Program-made: the position numbers and the translations under genes | Notes under the pieces: model-generated | What the model saw: only the letters and a program-made list of their open reading frames with translations | Database searches by the model: none | Told to the model about the DNA's origin: nothing | Assembly (NCBI RefSeq): GCF_900129505.1 | Contig: NZ_LT670818.1 | Location: forward strand, 6,915,001-6,979,000 | Direction: 5' to 3' | Length of the DNA: 64,000 nt | Source of the DNA: Bradyrhizobium erythrophlei | Lineage (GTDB): Bacteria; Pseudomonadota; Alphaproteobacteria; Rhizobiales; Xanthobacteraceae | Shown here: in pieces, positions 9,154 through 19,480 of the stretch | How the letters are laid out: the number at the start of each line of letters is the position of its first letter | How positions within the stretch are numbered: the first letter of the stretch is position 1

Positions 9154-9906
9154 ATGAAGAAGATTCTGTTGGGAACGGTTGCTCTTGCGACGCTGGGCAT
9201 GGCGGCTGCGCCCGCCTCGGCCGCAGACCTTGCGGCGCGCCCCTACACCAAGGCACCGCCTCCGATGGTCGCCGCAGTCTATGACTGGACCGGGTTTTAC
9301 ATCGGTATCAACGGCGGCGGTGGCTCCGCCCGCAACTGCTGGGACCTCGTGGCCGATTCTGTTGGTGATTTCCCTGGGCGGGAAGGTTGCCATAACGCAA
9401 CCGGCGGCACCGCCGGTGGTCAAATCGGTTATCGCTGGCAGACGGCCAATTGGGTGTGGGGCGTCGAAGGCCAGGGCAACTGGGCTGATTTCCGCGGCAG
9501 CAATGTCAGCCTTCTCTTTGCGCCCGACTTTAACCGTTCGCGGGTCGATGCATTTGGGTTGATCACCGGTCAGGTCGGTTACGCATGGAACAACGTCTTA
9601 TTCTACGTAAAGGGCGGTGCTGCCGTCACTGGCGAAAAGTTTGATGCGTTCACTGGGGCCACCGGCGCGCTGCTAGCCTCGGCGAACCAAACACGTTGGG
9701 GTGGCACAGTCGGTGCGGGCCTGGAGTTTGGCTTTGCTCAGAACTGGTCTGTCGGTGTCGAGTACGATCATCTGTTCATGGGCTCGCGCAACGTCACTCT
9801 GACCGCACCGCTTTTCTCCGAGACGGAACACATCAAACAGGACGTCGATATGGGTCTGGTGCGCGTGAACTATCGCTTTGGCGGTCCGGTAATCGCGAAG
9901 TACTGA
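9154..9906 (+). CDS. Omp25/31-type outer-membrane beta-barrel protein
   Basis: A 250-residue protein with a signal peptide (about 1-22, ending APASA), followed by the ADLAARPYTKAP leader typical of Rhizobiales Omp25/31/RopB-type surface barrels. The barrel runs from DWTGFYIGINGGGG through alternating amphipathic strands to the final strand YRFGGPVIAKY, ending in an aromatic residue as outer-membrane barrels do. The start at 9154 has AGAGAGGA upstream. A strong terminator follows at 9936. A paralogue of closely similar sequence lies 255 bp downstream. Likely abundant and structural; ligand unknown. Confidence 0.9.
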   Translation: MKKILLGTVALATLGMAAAPASAADLAARPYTKAPPPMVAAVYDWTGFYIGINGGGGSARNCWDLVADSVGDFPGREGCHNATGGTAGGQIGYRWQTANWVWGVEGQGNWADFRGSNVSLLFAPDFNRSRVDAFGLITGQVGYAWNNVLFYVKGGAAVTGEKFDAFTGATGALLASANQTRWGGTVGAGLEFGFAQNWSVGVEYDHLFMGSRNVTLTAPLFSETEHIKQDVDMGLVRVNYRFGGPVIAKY

Positions 9907-9935
9907 TCTCAGCCTGAACTGAACAACGACACCTG

Positions 9936-9963
9936 AAAAGGCCGGCCTCGCGCCGGCCTTTTT
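9936..9963 (+). terminator. Rho-independent terminator after first barrel gene
   Basis: The stem AAGGCCGGC / GCCGGCCTT has a 5-base loop and runs into TTTTT, 29 bases after the stop codon. The same hairpin, with one mismatch, follows the paralogue at 10981. Confidence 0.88.
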
Positions 9964-10161
9964 GCTGCGCTCCTCAGGCCGCGTGGGTCACGGCTTTCGG
10001 TTGCACGGCGGTTGATTTTCCCATTCATGAGGCTTTTTGCATGTGGCTTTTTAGCGACGGTATTTTCGTGCCAGCGGGGCTACCTCTCGGTTCCAGGATG
10101 GAACTGCCGGTCTCGAGTCGGCGGATTCGAAATCGGAAGCGTGAGTTGGAACAGGAACGAG

Positions 10162-10935
10162 ATGAAAAAGGCAGTAGTTGCGGCGATTGGTTTGTTGGCA
10201 TCAAGGGCCGCCCCGGCGCTCGCGGCGGATCTTCCTGCGCGAACCTATACCAAGGCGCCCTCGATGGTCGCGGCGGTCTATGACTGGAGCGGGTTTTATC
10301 TTGGTATCAATGCCGGCGGCGCAACGAGCCGCGACTGCTACACCATCACCAGCGTCGCAGACGCGGCGGTGACGCCGAACTCCGAGGGCTGTCACAACGC
10401 AACGGGCGGCCTGGCCGGCGGTCAGATCGGTTATCGCTGGCAAAGCGCCAGTTGGGTGTTCGGCGTGGAAGCCCAGGGCGATTGGGCTGGCCTGAAGGGA
10501 TCGAATGCGAGCCTGACGGCGATTATTCCCTACACCAACCAGACCAAGATCGACGCCATCGGCCTGTTCACCGCTCAGGTCGGCTACACCTGGAACAATG
10601 CCCTCTGGTACGTGAAGGGCGGCGCCGCGGTTACCGACAACAGCTACAGCAGCTTCTTCCCCGTAGGCAACGTCTTCGCCGCAGCCGGTGTCCCCTTCAA
10701 TCAGGTGACCGATACCCGATGGGGTGGTACGGTAGGAACCGGTATTGAATTCGGCTTTGCGCCGAACTGGTCGGTCGCTGCCGAATACGACCATCTGTTC
10801 ATGGGCAATCCCAACGTGACGTTCCCGGCATCGGCCGTTGCCGTCACGCGCAGCGACAATATCCGTCAAAGCGTCGACATGGGAACGGCGCGGCTGAACT
10901 ACCGCTTTGGGGGTCCCGTCATCGCCAAGTACTGA
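10162..10935 (+). CDS. Omp25/31-type outer-membrane beta-barrel protein, paralogue
   Basis: A 257-residue barrel protein closely similar to the one at 9154: same ADLPARTYTKAP leader after a signal peptide (about 1-21), the same GCHNATGG and GGQIGYRWQ segments, and the same terminal YRFGGPVIAKY. The start at 10162 (MKKAVVAAIGLL) is chosen because it begins the signal peptide; an open frame extends 150 bases further upstream with no barrel-family sequence. The pair looks like a tandem duplication. A 13-bp direct repeat (GCCAAGTACTGAT) spans the stop codon and its immediate downstream, suggesting a slippage or recombination scar. Confidence 0.9.
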   Translation: MKKAVVAAIGLLASRAAPALAADLPARTYTKAPSMVAAVYDWSGFYLGINAGGATSRDCYTITSVADAAVTPNSEGCHNATGGLAGGQIGYRWQSASWVFGVEAQGDWAGLKGSNASLTAIIPYTNQTKIDAIGLFTAQVGYTWNNALWYVKGGAAVTDNSYSSFFPVGNVFAAAGVPFNQVTDTRWGGTVGTGIEFGFAPNWSVAAEYDHLFMGNPNVTFPASAVAVTRSDNIRQSVDMGTARLNYRFGGPVIAKY

Positions 10936-10980
10936 TGCCAAGTACTGATCTCGGCCTCGACTGAGAAACTCGAATTTGAG

Positions 10981-11006
10981 AAGGCCAGCCTCGTGCCGGC
11001 CTTTTT
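10981..11006 (+). terminator. Rho-independent terminator after second barrel gene
   Basis: AAGGCCAGC / GCCGGCCTT forms a stem with one mismatch and is followed by TTTTT. It is the duplicate of the hairpin at 9936 and insulates uvrA from barrel-gene transcription. Confidence 0.85.
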
Positions 11007-11117
11007 GCGTTCCGGCTTGCCTGCGTTCGAGCGGAGCTGCTGCCTGCTGCCGCCATATCGGGCTGAAACCGCAACAAACCGTTGATGGTTCGCAACTGAC
11101 ACTGGAAATCCCGCTCC

Positions 11118-11132
11118 GTTCTTCCTACGTTC
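11118..11132. promoter_or_regulatory. LexA (SOS) box upstream of uvrA
   Basis: GTTCTTCCTACGTTC is an exact GTTC-N7-GTTC box, ending 93 bp before the uvrA start at 11226. Its position argues for that start rather than the in-frame codon at 11145, only 12 bp beyond the box. Together with the box at 8856, both ssb and uvrA keep private SOS operators. Confidence 0.75.
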
Positions 11133-11225
11133 CGAGTTCACCCATTGGCGTCATTTCCCCGGCCCTTAAGCTCCGAGGATGCGCGCCTGAACGCGGCGCG
11201 TCTGAAAGCGTCTGGAAATGCCGAC

Positions 11226-14212
<2,987 letters not shown>

Positions 14213-14216
<4 letters not shown>

Positions 14217-15277
14217 GTCAGACGTCCAGCGAGGTCGTGCAGACTACGACTAAGCTAAAGGCGATCTATGCCCTTAGTCCTCCGCTTCGGATAGATTCGG
14301 AGTCGGCTTCAAACCTCTATCATAAGTTCTTCGAGGATTTGGGATCGAAAAGAACCATTCCGATAAGGGATAGCTTTACGCATAACGGCGAATTGTTGGC
14401 TATCACTGCTCGACCTTGCACGGCCAGTCAAAAGAAGCGGCACTTCAGCAAATCTCCGTTTCTGCAAATTGGTGATCGTGTCTTGGAGTTTTCGGCCACG
14501 TTCGCATTTCCGGGCCAAGAGCGATTTTTCTTGGTCGATCAAACAGGCGCGAGAATTTCGCGAACGATAGAACAATCAATCGCAGATTGGAGGTCTTCTC
14601 TATCGCTGGATCTAGAGCTTACAATTCAAAGCTTTTTCTGCGCATTAGCGATTGCCTATGAGGGTGCAATCCGGCCAACGCAGAATGTTTGGATACAAGA
14701 TGGTTCTGAGTACGGAACCGATCGTCTCTACTTATCTGAGATCCACGAGTCGATTGAATTCTTGAGGGAGAAGAATGCATTTCCAGAACTCGATCTAAAA
14801 TTAAATAAAGTCATCAATTGGACATTCGCTCAGAACGGAATTTTCGACGGATACAGTGATACGCCAGCATCGCGTGCACTAAATTACTTCACAAGGTTGT
14901 TTGTTAATAATTATCGAAACGACGAATTGTCCGACCTCGTTTGGGCGCTTGCCGGAATCGAGGCGCTTCTGGTGGAAGGTGGCCGATCTTCGATGGGGCA
15001 ACTCAGGGAAAAACTCGGCGCACTTTTCGTCGACACAATTGATTTCCCTTGGCTCTCGAAAATGATTGCCGATTCGTACAGTTTCCGTTCGAGAATGGTT
15101 CACGGCGATCGACAAATACGATCGTTCTTTCGAAGTCACGAAGAGGAAAGCAAAAAGCGATTTGACGAGGAATACAACAGTCAGCTGTTTGCAATCGGAA
15201 TGCTCGTGCTGCTTCTTCGATTTGTAATTTCAAGGGATTTGACCGAACTTCATTTCAACACTGTCTTTAAAGGTTAG
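14213..15277 (+). CDS. Uncharacterised HEPN-motif protein, AT-rich, overlapping uvrA
   Basis: A 354-residue protein that I do not recognise as a named family. The C-terminal third looks like an Apea-type HEPN domain: [17 protein letters not shown], then [19 protein letters not shown]. The RX4H motif of HEPN ribonucleases is at Arg292-His297 (RSRMVH). The N-terminal 200 residues resemble no domain I know. No signal or membrane segment. Its GTG start overlaps the uvrA stop as GTGA, so it may be translationally coupled. Base composition is visibly AT-richer, with Ile/Lys/Asn-rich coding unlike uvrA, suggesting horizontal acquisition. Such proteins occur in defence and abortive-infection contexts; no partner gene is seen. 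A REP palindrome follows immediately. Confidence 0.75.
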
Positions 15278-15318
15278 CCCGTAGTGCGGAATAGCGGAGC
15301 GTATTCCGCCTGTTTTCG
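15278..15318. repeat. REP-like palindrome A
   Basis: GCGGAATAGCGGAGCGTATTCCGC forms an imperfect hairpin preceded by CCCGTAGT and followed by CTGTTTTCG. It belongs to the same family as the copies at 15878, 16492, 16965, 41158 and 41757; the last two flank a REP-associated transposase relic. Confidence 0.75.
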
Positions 15319-15331
15319 TTCGCCGGCCGCC

Positions 15332-15619
15332 CTATGCTGCGTCTGCCGGCCTCACGCGCTTCGCAATCTCGGCGCCCTTCTCCCGCTCGACGACGCCGAT
15401 GTCGTATTGGCCCTGCAAGTCGAGCCAGAACTGTGCACCATTGCCGAAATAACGTCCAAGACGCACCGCCGTGTCAGCCGTGATCGAGCGTCGACCATTG
15501 AGAATATCGGTGACCCGGCCCGACGGCCCACCGATATCGAGCGACAAGCGGTTGGCGCTGAGCCTGCGGGCTGCCAGTTCGCGCTTCAGCAGACGGCCGG
15601 GATGTACGACAGGAGGCAT
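15332..15619 (-). CDS. higA: HigA-family antitoxin
   Basis: A 95-residue HTH protein of the HigA/VapI type: MPPVVHPGRLLKRELAARRL, then SANRLSLDIGGPSGRVTDIL with NGRRSITADTAVRLGRYFGN, and the conserved FWLDLQGQYDI. It binds its own promoter and neutralises a HigB/RelE-type mRNA interferase. The ATG at 15619 is preferred; an in-frame TTG at 15628 overlaps the higB stop. It follows higB by 5 bases, the typical toxin-first order. Because the higB partner looks N-terminally truncated, this antitoxin may have lost its toxin. Confidence 0.9.
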   Translation of the reverse strand: MPPVVHPGRLLKRELAARRLSANRLSLDIGGPSGRVTDILNGRRSITADTAVRLGRYFGNGAQFWLDLQGQYDIGVVEREKGAEIAKRVRPADAA

Positions 15620-15624
15620 GATGA

Positions 15625-15795
15625 TCAACCTTTGTGGTAATCTACGATTTCAACTTCGTGAGCATCGCCCTTTTGGAATTCGAAACAGATACGCCAGCGC
15701 TCGTTGACCGTCATTGCCCATTGTCTCCTGCGTTCGCCCTTGAGTTTGTGTAAACCAACTCTTTTCAATGGACTGAGATCGTTAGGCCGCTGCAT
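15625..15795 (-). pseudogene. higB: HigB-type toxin, N-terminally truncated
   Basis: The open frame encodes 56 residues. VGLHKLKGERRRQWAMTVNE followed by RWRICFEF and the terminal VEIVDYHKG is the RelE/HigB C-terminal half, including the Arg-containing strands of the toxin fold. Family members are about 90-95 residues; the N-terminal helices are absent. Upstream the frame reads ELAGHGAEKGP from a stop codon and shows no family similarity. It lies directly before higA. Just upstream are the tail of an ATPase gene and a REP palindrome, so a deletion probably removed the toxin N-terminus. A functional short form cannot be excluded. Confidence 0.65.
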
Positions 15796-15828
15796 CGGTC
15801 CTTTCTCCGCCCCGTGCCCAGCCAGTTC

Positions 15829-15875
15829 TCACTCCGCCATCCCTTCCTCCACAAACTCCACCGGATCGGCGTAGC
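15829..15875 (-). pseudogene. Tail of a third COG3910-type ATPase copy
   Basis: Read on the minus strand, this fragment encodes YADPVEFVEEGMAE and a stop, matching the C-termini of the ATPases at 17714 (CADPAGFVEGAIAE) and 18551 (CADPVGFVEAVID). Nucleotide similarity to the 17714 copy covers about 46 bases and stops at the REP palindrome starting at 15878. The rest of the gene is gone. Confidence 0.6.
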
Positions 15876-15877
15876 GC

Positions 15878-15914
15878 GTAGGCCGGAATAGCGGAGCGTA
15901 TTCCGCCTGTTTCG
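15878..15914. repeat. REP-like palindrome B
   Basis: GGCCGGAATAGCGGAGCGTA followed by TTCCGCCTGTTTCG, nearly identical to copy A including the CTGTTTCG flank. It abuts the ATPase tail remnant, marking the probable deletion point. The bases between here and 16053 hold no gene that I can support. Confidence 0.75.
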
Positions 15915-16053
15915 AAGCCCGCCCATGCAGCGCAATGCTTACCTCGGTGTTAGAGCGATAATCTCAAAGTGCCTTCTTCTTCGAAGCAAGCTTCCGATTT
16001 ATATGTAGCTCTCCTTCTGCAAGCAACCTTGCGAAGCGCACGGAGAGTCCGGA

Positions 16054-16488
16054 ATGCCGAATCCGAAATACGCTGCCTACGAGGGCGCCGACCCTTACTT
16101 CAACCTGGTTCGAGGGGCGCTGGGCGACCTTGTTGATGGCGAGCACTTCTTCGACATCGTAGCCGACGACCTCGTTTACGAGGTCCGCTACGACTTCCCC
16201 GGCTGGCATCGCGTTGTCCGGGGTCGGGCTGACCTGATGGCCCAGTTCAGGGGCTATGTCGACGGCATCGCGCTTCAATCCGCCGATCGACTGATTACCC
16301 ACAAGACAGACGATGGTCGTTTCGTCGTCATCGAATACGAGGTCCACGGCGAGATCCTCGCCACAGACGCCAAATACAACAATCGCTTCTGCTCAATTAT
16401 CAGGATTGAAAACCGGAAAATCGCGCACTGGAGAGACTACATGGACTCTCTCGCGGCCTGGAATGCACTGACGGTGCAGCAAGTGTAG
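16054..16488 (+). CDS. SnoaL-like (NTF2 superfamily) protein
   Basis: A 144-residue cytoplasmic protein: an N-terminal helix (YFNLVRGALGDLVDGEHFFD), then IVADDLVYEVRYDFPGWHRV with the central loop, VVRGRADLMAQFRGYVD, and strands ending RIENRKIAHWRDYMDSLAAW. This arrangement and the RIENRKI-HWRDYMD motif are typical of SnoaL-like/limonene-epoxide-hydrolase-like proteins. No signal peptide, unlike the SnoaL-like protein at 1461. Substrate unknown. Flanked on both sides by REP palindromes (15878 and 16492). Confidence 0.82.
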   Translation: MPNPKYAAYEGADPYFNLVRGALGDLVDGEHFFDIVADDLVYEVRYDFPGWHRVVRGRADLMAQFRGYVDGIALQSADRLITHKTDDGRFVVIEYEVHGEILATDAKYNNRFCSIIRIENRKIAHWRDYMDSLAAWNALTVQQV

Positions 16489-16491
16489 TTT

Positions 16492-16571
16492 GTAGGGCGG
16501 AATAGCGGAGCGTATTCCGCCGCTTTCGTAATCTGTCATGCGGCGCAATACGCTTCGCTATTGCGCCCTAC
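16492..16571. repeat. BIME-like pair of inverted REP palindromes
   Basis: A plus-oriented REP (GTAGGGCGGAATAGCGGAGC at 16492) is followed about 20 bases later by an inverted copy ending GCTATTGCGCCCTAC at 16571. Head-to-head REP pairs of this kind are the substrates of REP-associated tyrosine transposases. Confidence 0.8.
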
Positions 16572-16639
16572 AGTTCTTGAGCACGGTAGCGCATATCAGC
16601 CCGACATCGGGCGCTTCGGGGATCGGACTCTCTATCCAA

Positions 16640-16963
16640 ATGCCCAGCCCGACTTACATTTTGTTCCGCAATGCGATCCTGGCCGAACAACAGGTGGTCT
16701 GCACATATGAAGGCCGCCATCGCGAATTGTGCCCTCATATCCTGGGCACCAACAAGCGTGGCGAGGAAGCCGTACTGGCGTGGCAATTTGCCGGAGAAAG
16801 TAGCGGCAAGCTACCGCAATGGCGGTGGCTGAGGCTGGCCGATGTCAGAAATGCCCGCGCGCGTAACGGAGCCTGGTACGAGGGACGTTCTCATCGCAGT
16901 TCGCAAACTTGCGTCAGCAATATCGATCTCGACATCAATATTCACGTGCGCAAGTTGCGATAG
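16640..16963 (+). CDS. Solo WYL-like domain protein
   Basis: A 107-residue protein starting MPSPTYILFRNAILAEQQ. The pattern ILFRNAI...VVCTYEGRHRELCPHILG..., then AWQF and WRWLRLADV resembles a single WYL domain, an Sm-fold module that usually senses ligand within HTH regulators (including many phage-defence regulators). Here no DNA-binding domain accompanies it. The ATG at 16640 is chosen because the similarity begins there; the longer frame from 16538 would read through a REP palindrome. Function unknown. Confidence 0.65.
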   Translation: MPSPTYILFRNAILAEQQVVCTYEGRHRELCPHILGTNKRGEEAVLAWQFAGESSGKLPQWRWLRLADVRNARARNGAWYEGRSHRSSQTCVSNIDLDINIHVRKLR

Positions 16964-16964
16964 C

Positions 16965-16998
16965 CCGTTGGACGGAATAGCGGAGCGTATGCCGCTAT
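16965..16998. repeat. REP-like palindrome D (decayed)
   Basis: CCGTTGGACGGAATAGCGGA followed by GCGTATGCCGC lies 2 bases after the WYL-like gene. One arm has mutated (ATGCCGC instead of ATTCCGC). Confidence 0.65.
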
Positions 16999-17311
16999 TT
17001 CCCAAGCGGCACTTCATCATTTGTACGTGCGAGTTTGAATGTCCGACACGCACGATGGTCCTGGCGGGAAGAAAAAGAAGAGCCGTACTCGCAGCGCCTG
17101 AGGTGCCGCGACCTTTCGGGGAAACGGCGTACCGCGGTCCTGAACGCACCTGCCGCCGCGTCGCGGAGAGCCGGCATGCCCGAGCGCATCAAGGCGCAGT
17201 TGCGACGCGACTTTCAGGAGCGCTTAGGCTCGCTAAACGCAAAAACAACTCTTCCCCAAGATGCTGTCATCCCAGCGCGAGGGGAGCCGAAGATGGACAA
17301 CAAGACCGGGG
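16999..17311. other. No supportable gene
   Basis: About 310 bases between a REP palindrome and a small exported-protein gene. Short open frames exist in several phases, but none has family similarity, a good ribosome-binding site or a consistent codon pattern. No clear promoter or hairpin seen. Confidence 0.5.
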
Positions 17312-17557
17312 CTAATTCGCCACCAGGTTCCCGCTCGCGTTGAAGTTGTTCTTCAAATTATATCCGGAGTCGTGGAGATTTCGCATATACATCTCGCGGT
17401 CGCTGTTACTCACCCCGCCCGTCCAGACGGCGGCAGACTCACTCACAGCGGCCATTGCGTTCATCGACTGGCGATGCGTCCGATGCGCGGCCAAAGCGAC
17501 AGAAGTGGAGAGAGTTAGGATTGCAAGACTGACAAGAATGCTCTTGGTCATGCTCAT
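17312..17557 (-). CDS. Small exported protein, unknown function
   Basis: An 81-residue protein with a signal peptide (about 1-23, MSMTKSILVSLAILTLSTSV then ALA). The mature part is Asn/Ser/Met-rich: SDREMYMRNLHDSGYNLKNN near the C-terminus. The start at 17557 has AGGAGCTAACC directly upstream, a strong ribosome-binding site, and is preferred over upstream ATGs. No known domain. Small exported proteins ending in DREMYMRNLHDSGY-like motifs are, from memory, common in Bradyrhizobium, but the role is unknown. Confidence 0.7.
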   Translation of the reverse strand: MSMTKSILVSLAILTLSTSVALAAHRTHRQSMNAMAAVSESAAVWTGGVSNSDREMYMRNLHDSGYNLKNNFNASGNLVAN

Positions 17558-17713
17558 GGTTAGCTCCTCTGAGATCATGGATATCCCCCCTGGAGCGTTG
17601 TAGATTTTAGCATAACCGGCACTCCTCCTCAACCTTCGGCTACATCCTCGCCATGCCGCGGCGGGTTTGTCATTGCCACGGCGAATATTGCCAAAGTGGC
17701 AAAGCGCTAGCGA

Positions 17714-18496
17714 TCACTCCGCGATCGCGCCCTCCACAAACCCCGCTGGATCGGCGCAGAACTCCCGCATCACCTTGTAGTGATCCGTCTGCTCGACGGT
17801 CACGGGCTCCAGGCCGTATTTCGAGAGCCGCAACAGCCGCGCGCCGGGATAGGCCATCAGCATTGGCGAGTGCGTGGCCATCACGATCTGGCAGATCGTG
17901 GATTGCTCCATCCGCCGCATCAGTTTCAGAAATTCCATCTGCCGTGCGGGCGACAGCGCGGATTCCGGTTCGTCGAAGATGAAGATGCCCTGGGTCTTGC
18001 AGCGCTCTTCGAAGAACCGCAAAAAGCCCTCGCCGTGCGAATGCGAGAGATAGTCCGGCGGGGTGCCCGTGGGAACGCCGGGAATGTATTCGGTATTGAC
18101 CTTGTCCTGGTATCTCGCGACCGAGAAAAAACTTTCCGCGCGGAAGAACCATCCGTTGGCGATCTTCGGCAGCCAGCCGGCGCGCAGCGCCTTCGACAGT
18201 TCTCCGCCCATCTTCTCGAGCGCGTTGGAGTGATCGACGGGCATATAGCCCCTGCCGCCGCCCGCCTCGTCATAGCCAGCCAATACGGCAATGCCTTCGA
18301 GGAAGGTGGATTTGCCGGTGCCGTTTTCGCCGACGATGATGGTGATCGGCCGGTCGAAACTCAGCTCGAAATCGTCGCGCAGGAACGGCAGGCAGAATGG
18401 ATAGGCTGCACGATCGGCGATGCGCGCGGGATCGAGCCAGACGCGCCGCAGGTACGGCGCCGGCATGTCGATGGTACGGTTTCGTTTTGAGGCCAT
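17714..18496 (-). CDS. COG3910-type AAA/ABC-like ATPase
   Basis: A 260-residue single-domain P-loop ATPase: Walker A GENGTGKST (56-64), signature-like region SHSHGEGFLRFFEER (151-165), Walker B IFIFDEPESALS (171-182) and switch His209 (ATHSPM). It belongs to the predicted ATPases related to the ABC/RecF-like class used in stand-alone or defence-associated ATPases; no nuclease partner is seen here. The next gene upstream (18551) is a close paralogue, and a third copy survives only as a C-terminal tail at 15829. Cytoplasmic. Role unknown. Confidence 0.85.
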   Translation of the reverse strand: MASKRNRTIDMPAPYLRRVWLDPARIADRAAYPFCLPFLRDDFELSFDRPITIIVGENGTGKSTFLEGIAVLAGYDEAGGGRGYMPVDHSNALEKMGGELSKALRAGWLPKIANGWFFRAESFFSVARYQDKVNTEYIPGVPTGTPPDYLSHSHGEGFLRFFEERCKTQGIFIFDEPESALSPARQMEFLKLMRRMEQSTICQIVMATHSPMLMAYPGARLLRLSKYGLEPVTVEQTDHYKVMREFCADPAGFVEGAIAE

Positions 18497-18550
18497 GGTC
18501 CCCGCTCCGCGCCGGCGATCACTCCGCCATAGGCGCCAGTTCTAGTGCCA

Positions 18551-19336
18551 TCAGAACCGATCGTCCTCCCGGCGACGAGGCGTCCATTCGTCGATCACCG
18601 CTTCGACGAATCCAACCGGATCGGCGCAGAATTCCCGCATCACCTTGTAATGATCCGTCTGCTCGACGGTGACGGGCTCCAGGCCGTATTTCGACAGCCG
18701 CAGCAACCGCGCGCCGGGATAGGCCATCAGCATCGGCGAGTGGGTAGCCATCACAATCTGGCAGATCGTGGAATCCTCCATCCGCCGCATCAGTTTTAGA
18801 AATTCCATTTGACGCGCGGGCGACAGCGCGGACTCAGGTTCGTCGAAGATGAAGATGCCCTGCCGCTGGCAGCGCTCCTGGAAGAAGCGCATAAAACCCT
18901 CGCCGTGCGAATGGGAGAGGAAATCTGCATCGCTGCCGACCGCGTCGAGATATCTGGCGACGGAAAAGAAGGTCTCGGCGCGGAAGAACCAGCCATTGGT
19001 GATCTTCGGCAGCCAGCTTGCGCGCAGCGCCTCGGACAGTTCCCCTCCCATCACCTCCAGCGCGTTGGAGTGGTCGACCGGCCGATGCCCCTTGCCGCCG
19101 CCGGCCTCGTCATAGCCCGCGAGCACGGCGATTCCTTCCAGCAGCGTGGATTTGCCAGTGCCATTTTCGCCGGCGATGATGGTGATCGGCCGGTCGAAGT
19201 TGAGTTCGAAATCGTCACGCAGGAACGGCAGGCAGAACGGATAGGCCGCGCGGTCGGTAATATCAGACGGATCGAGCCAGACGCGCCGGAGGTACGGCGC
19301 GGACATATCGATGGTGCGATTGCGTCTTGAGGCCAT
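18551..19336 (-). CDS. COG3910-type AAA/ABC-like ATPase, paralogue
   Basis: A 261-residue paralogue of the ATPase at 17714, nearly identical through the first 120 residues and around Walker B and ATHSPM. It is shorter in the middle (the 137-150 loop of the other copy is replaced by DAVGSDADFL) and has a different C-terminus (VIDEWTPRRREDDRF). The Walker A motif is GENGTGKST. The 54-bp gap to the downstream copy contains a minus-strand PMAE-stop sequence resembling the family C-terminus, consistent with repeated tandem duplication and loss. Specific role unknown. Confidence 0.85.
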   Translation of the reverse strand: MASRRNRTIDMSAPYLRRVWLDPSDITDRAAYPFCLPFLRDDFELNFDRPITIIAGENGTGKSTLLEGIAVLAGYDEAGGGKGHRPVDHSNALEVMGGELSEALRASWLPKITNGWFFRAETFFSVARYLDAVGSDADFLSHSHGEGFMRFFQERCQRQGIFIFDEPESALSPARQMEFLKLMRRMEDSTICQIVMATHSPMLMAYPGARLLRLSKYGLEPVTVEQTDHYKVMREFCADPVGFVEAVIDEWTPRRREDDRF

Positions 19337-19480
19337 GCTTCCCCCCGCTCCGTGCCGCGTCGCGGCCGCCAGCGATCACGACCTCAGCTAGAACATAGCA
19401 GGAACATTAGGCTCGGGGAAGTGGGTTCCGCTGAGCGATGGCAGTGAATTCGAAAGTCGACCCGCGGAGAGAGGTTCACC

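Noticed and set aside
17035..17343. 103-codon plus-strand frame
   Set aside because: Overlaps the 3' end of the exported-protein gene, no signal, no ribosome-binding site, no similarity.
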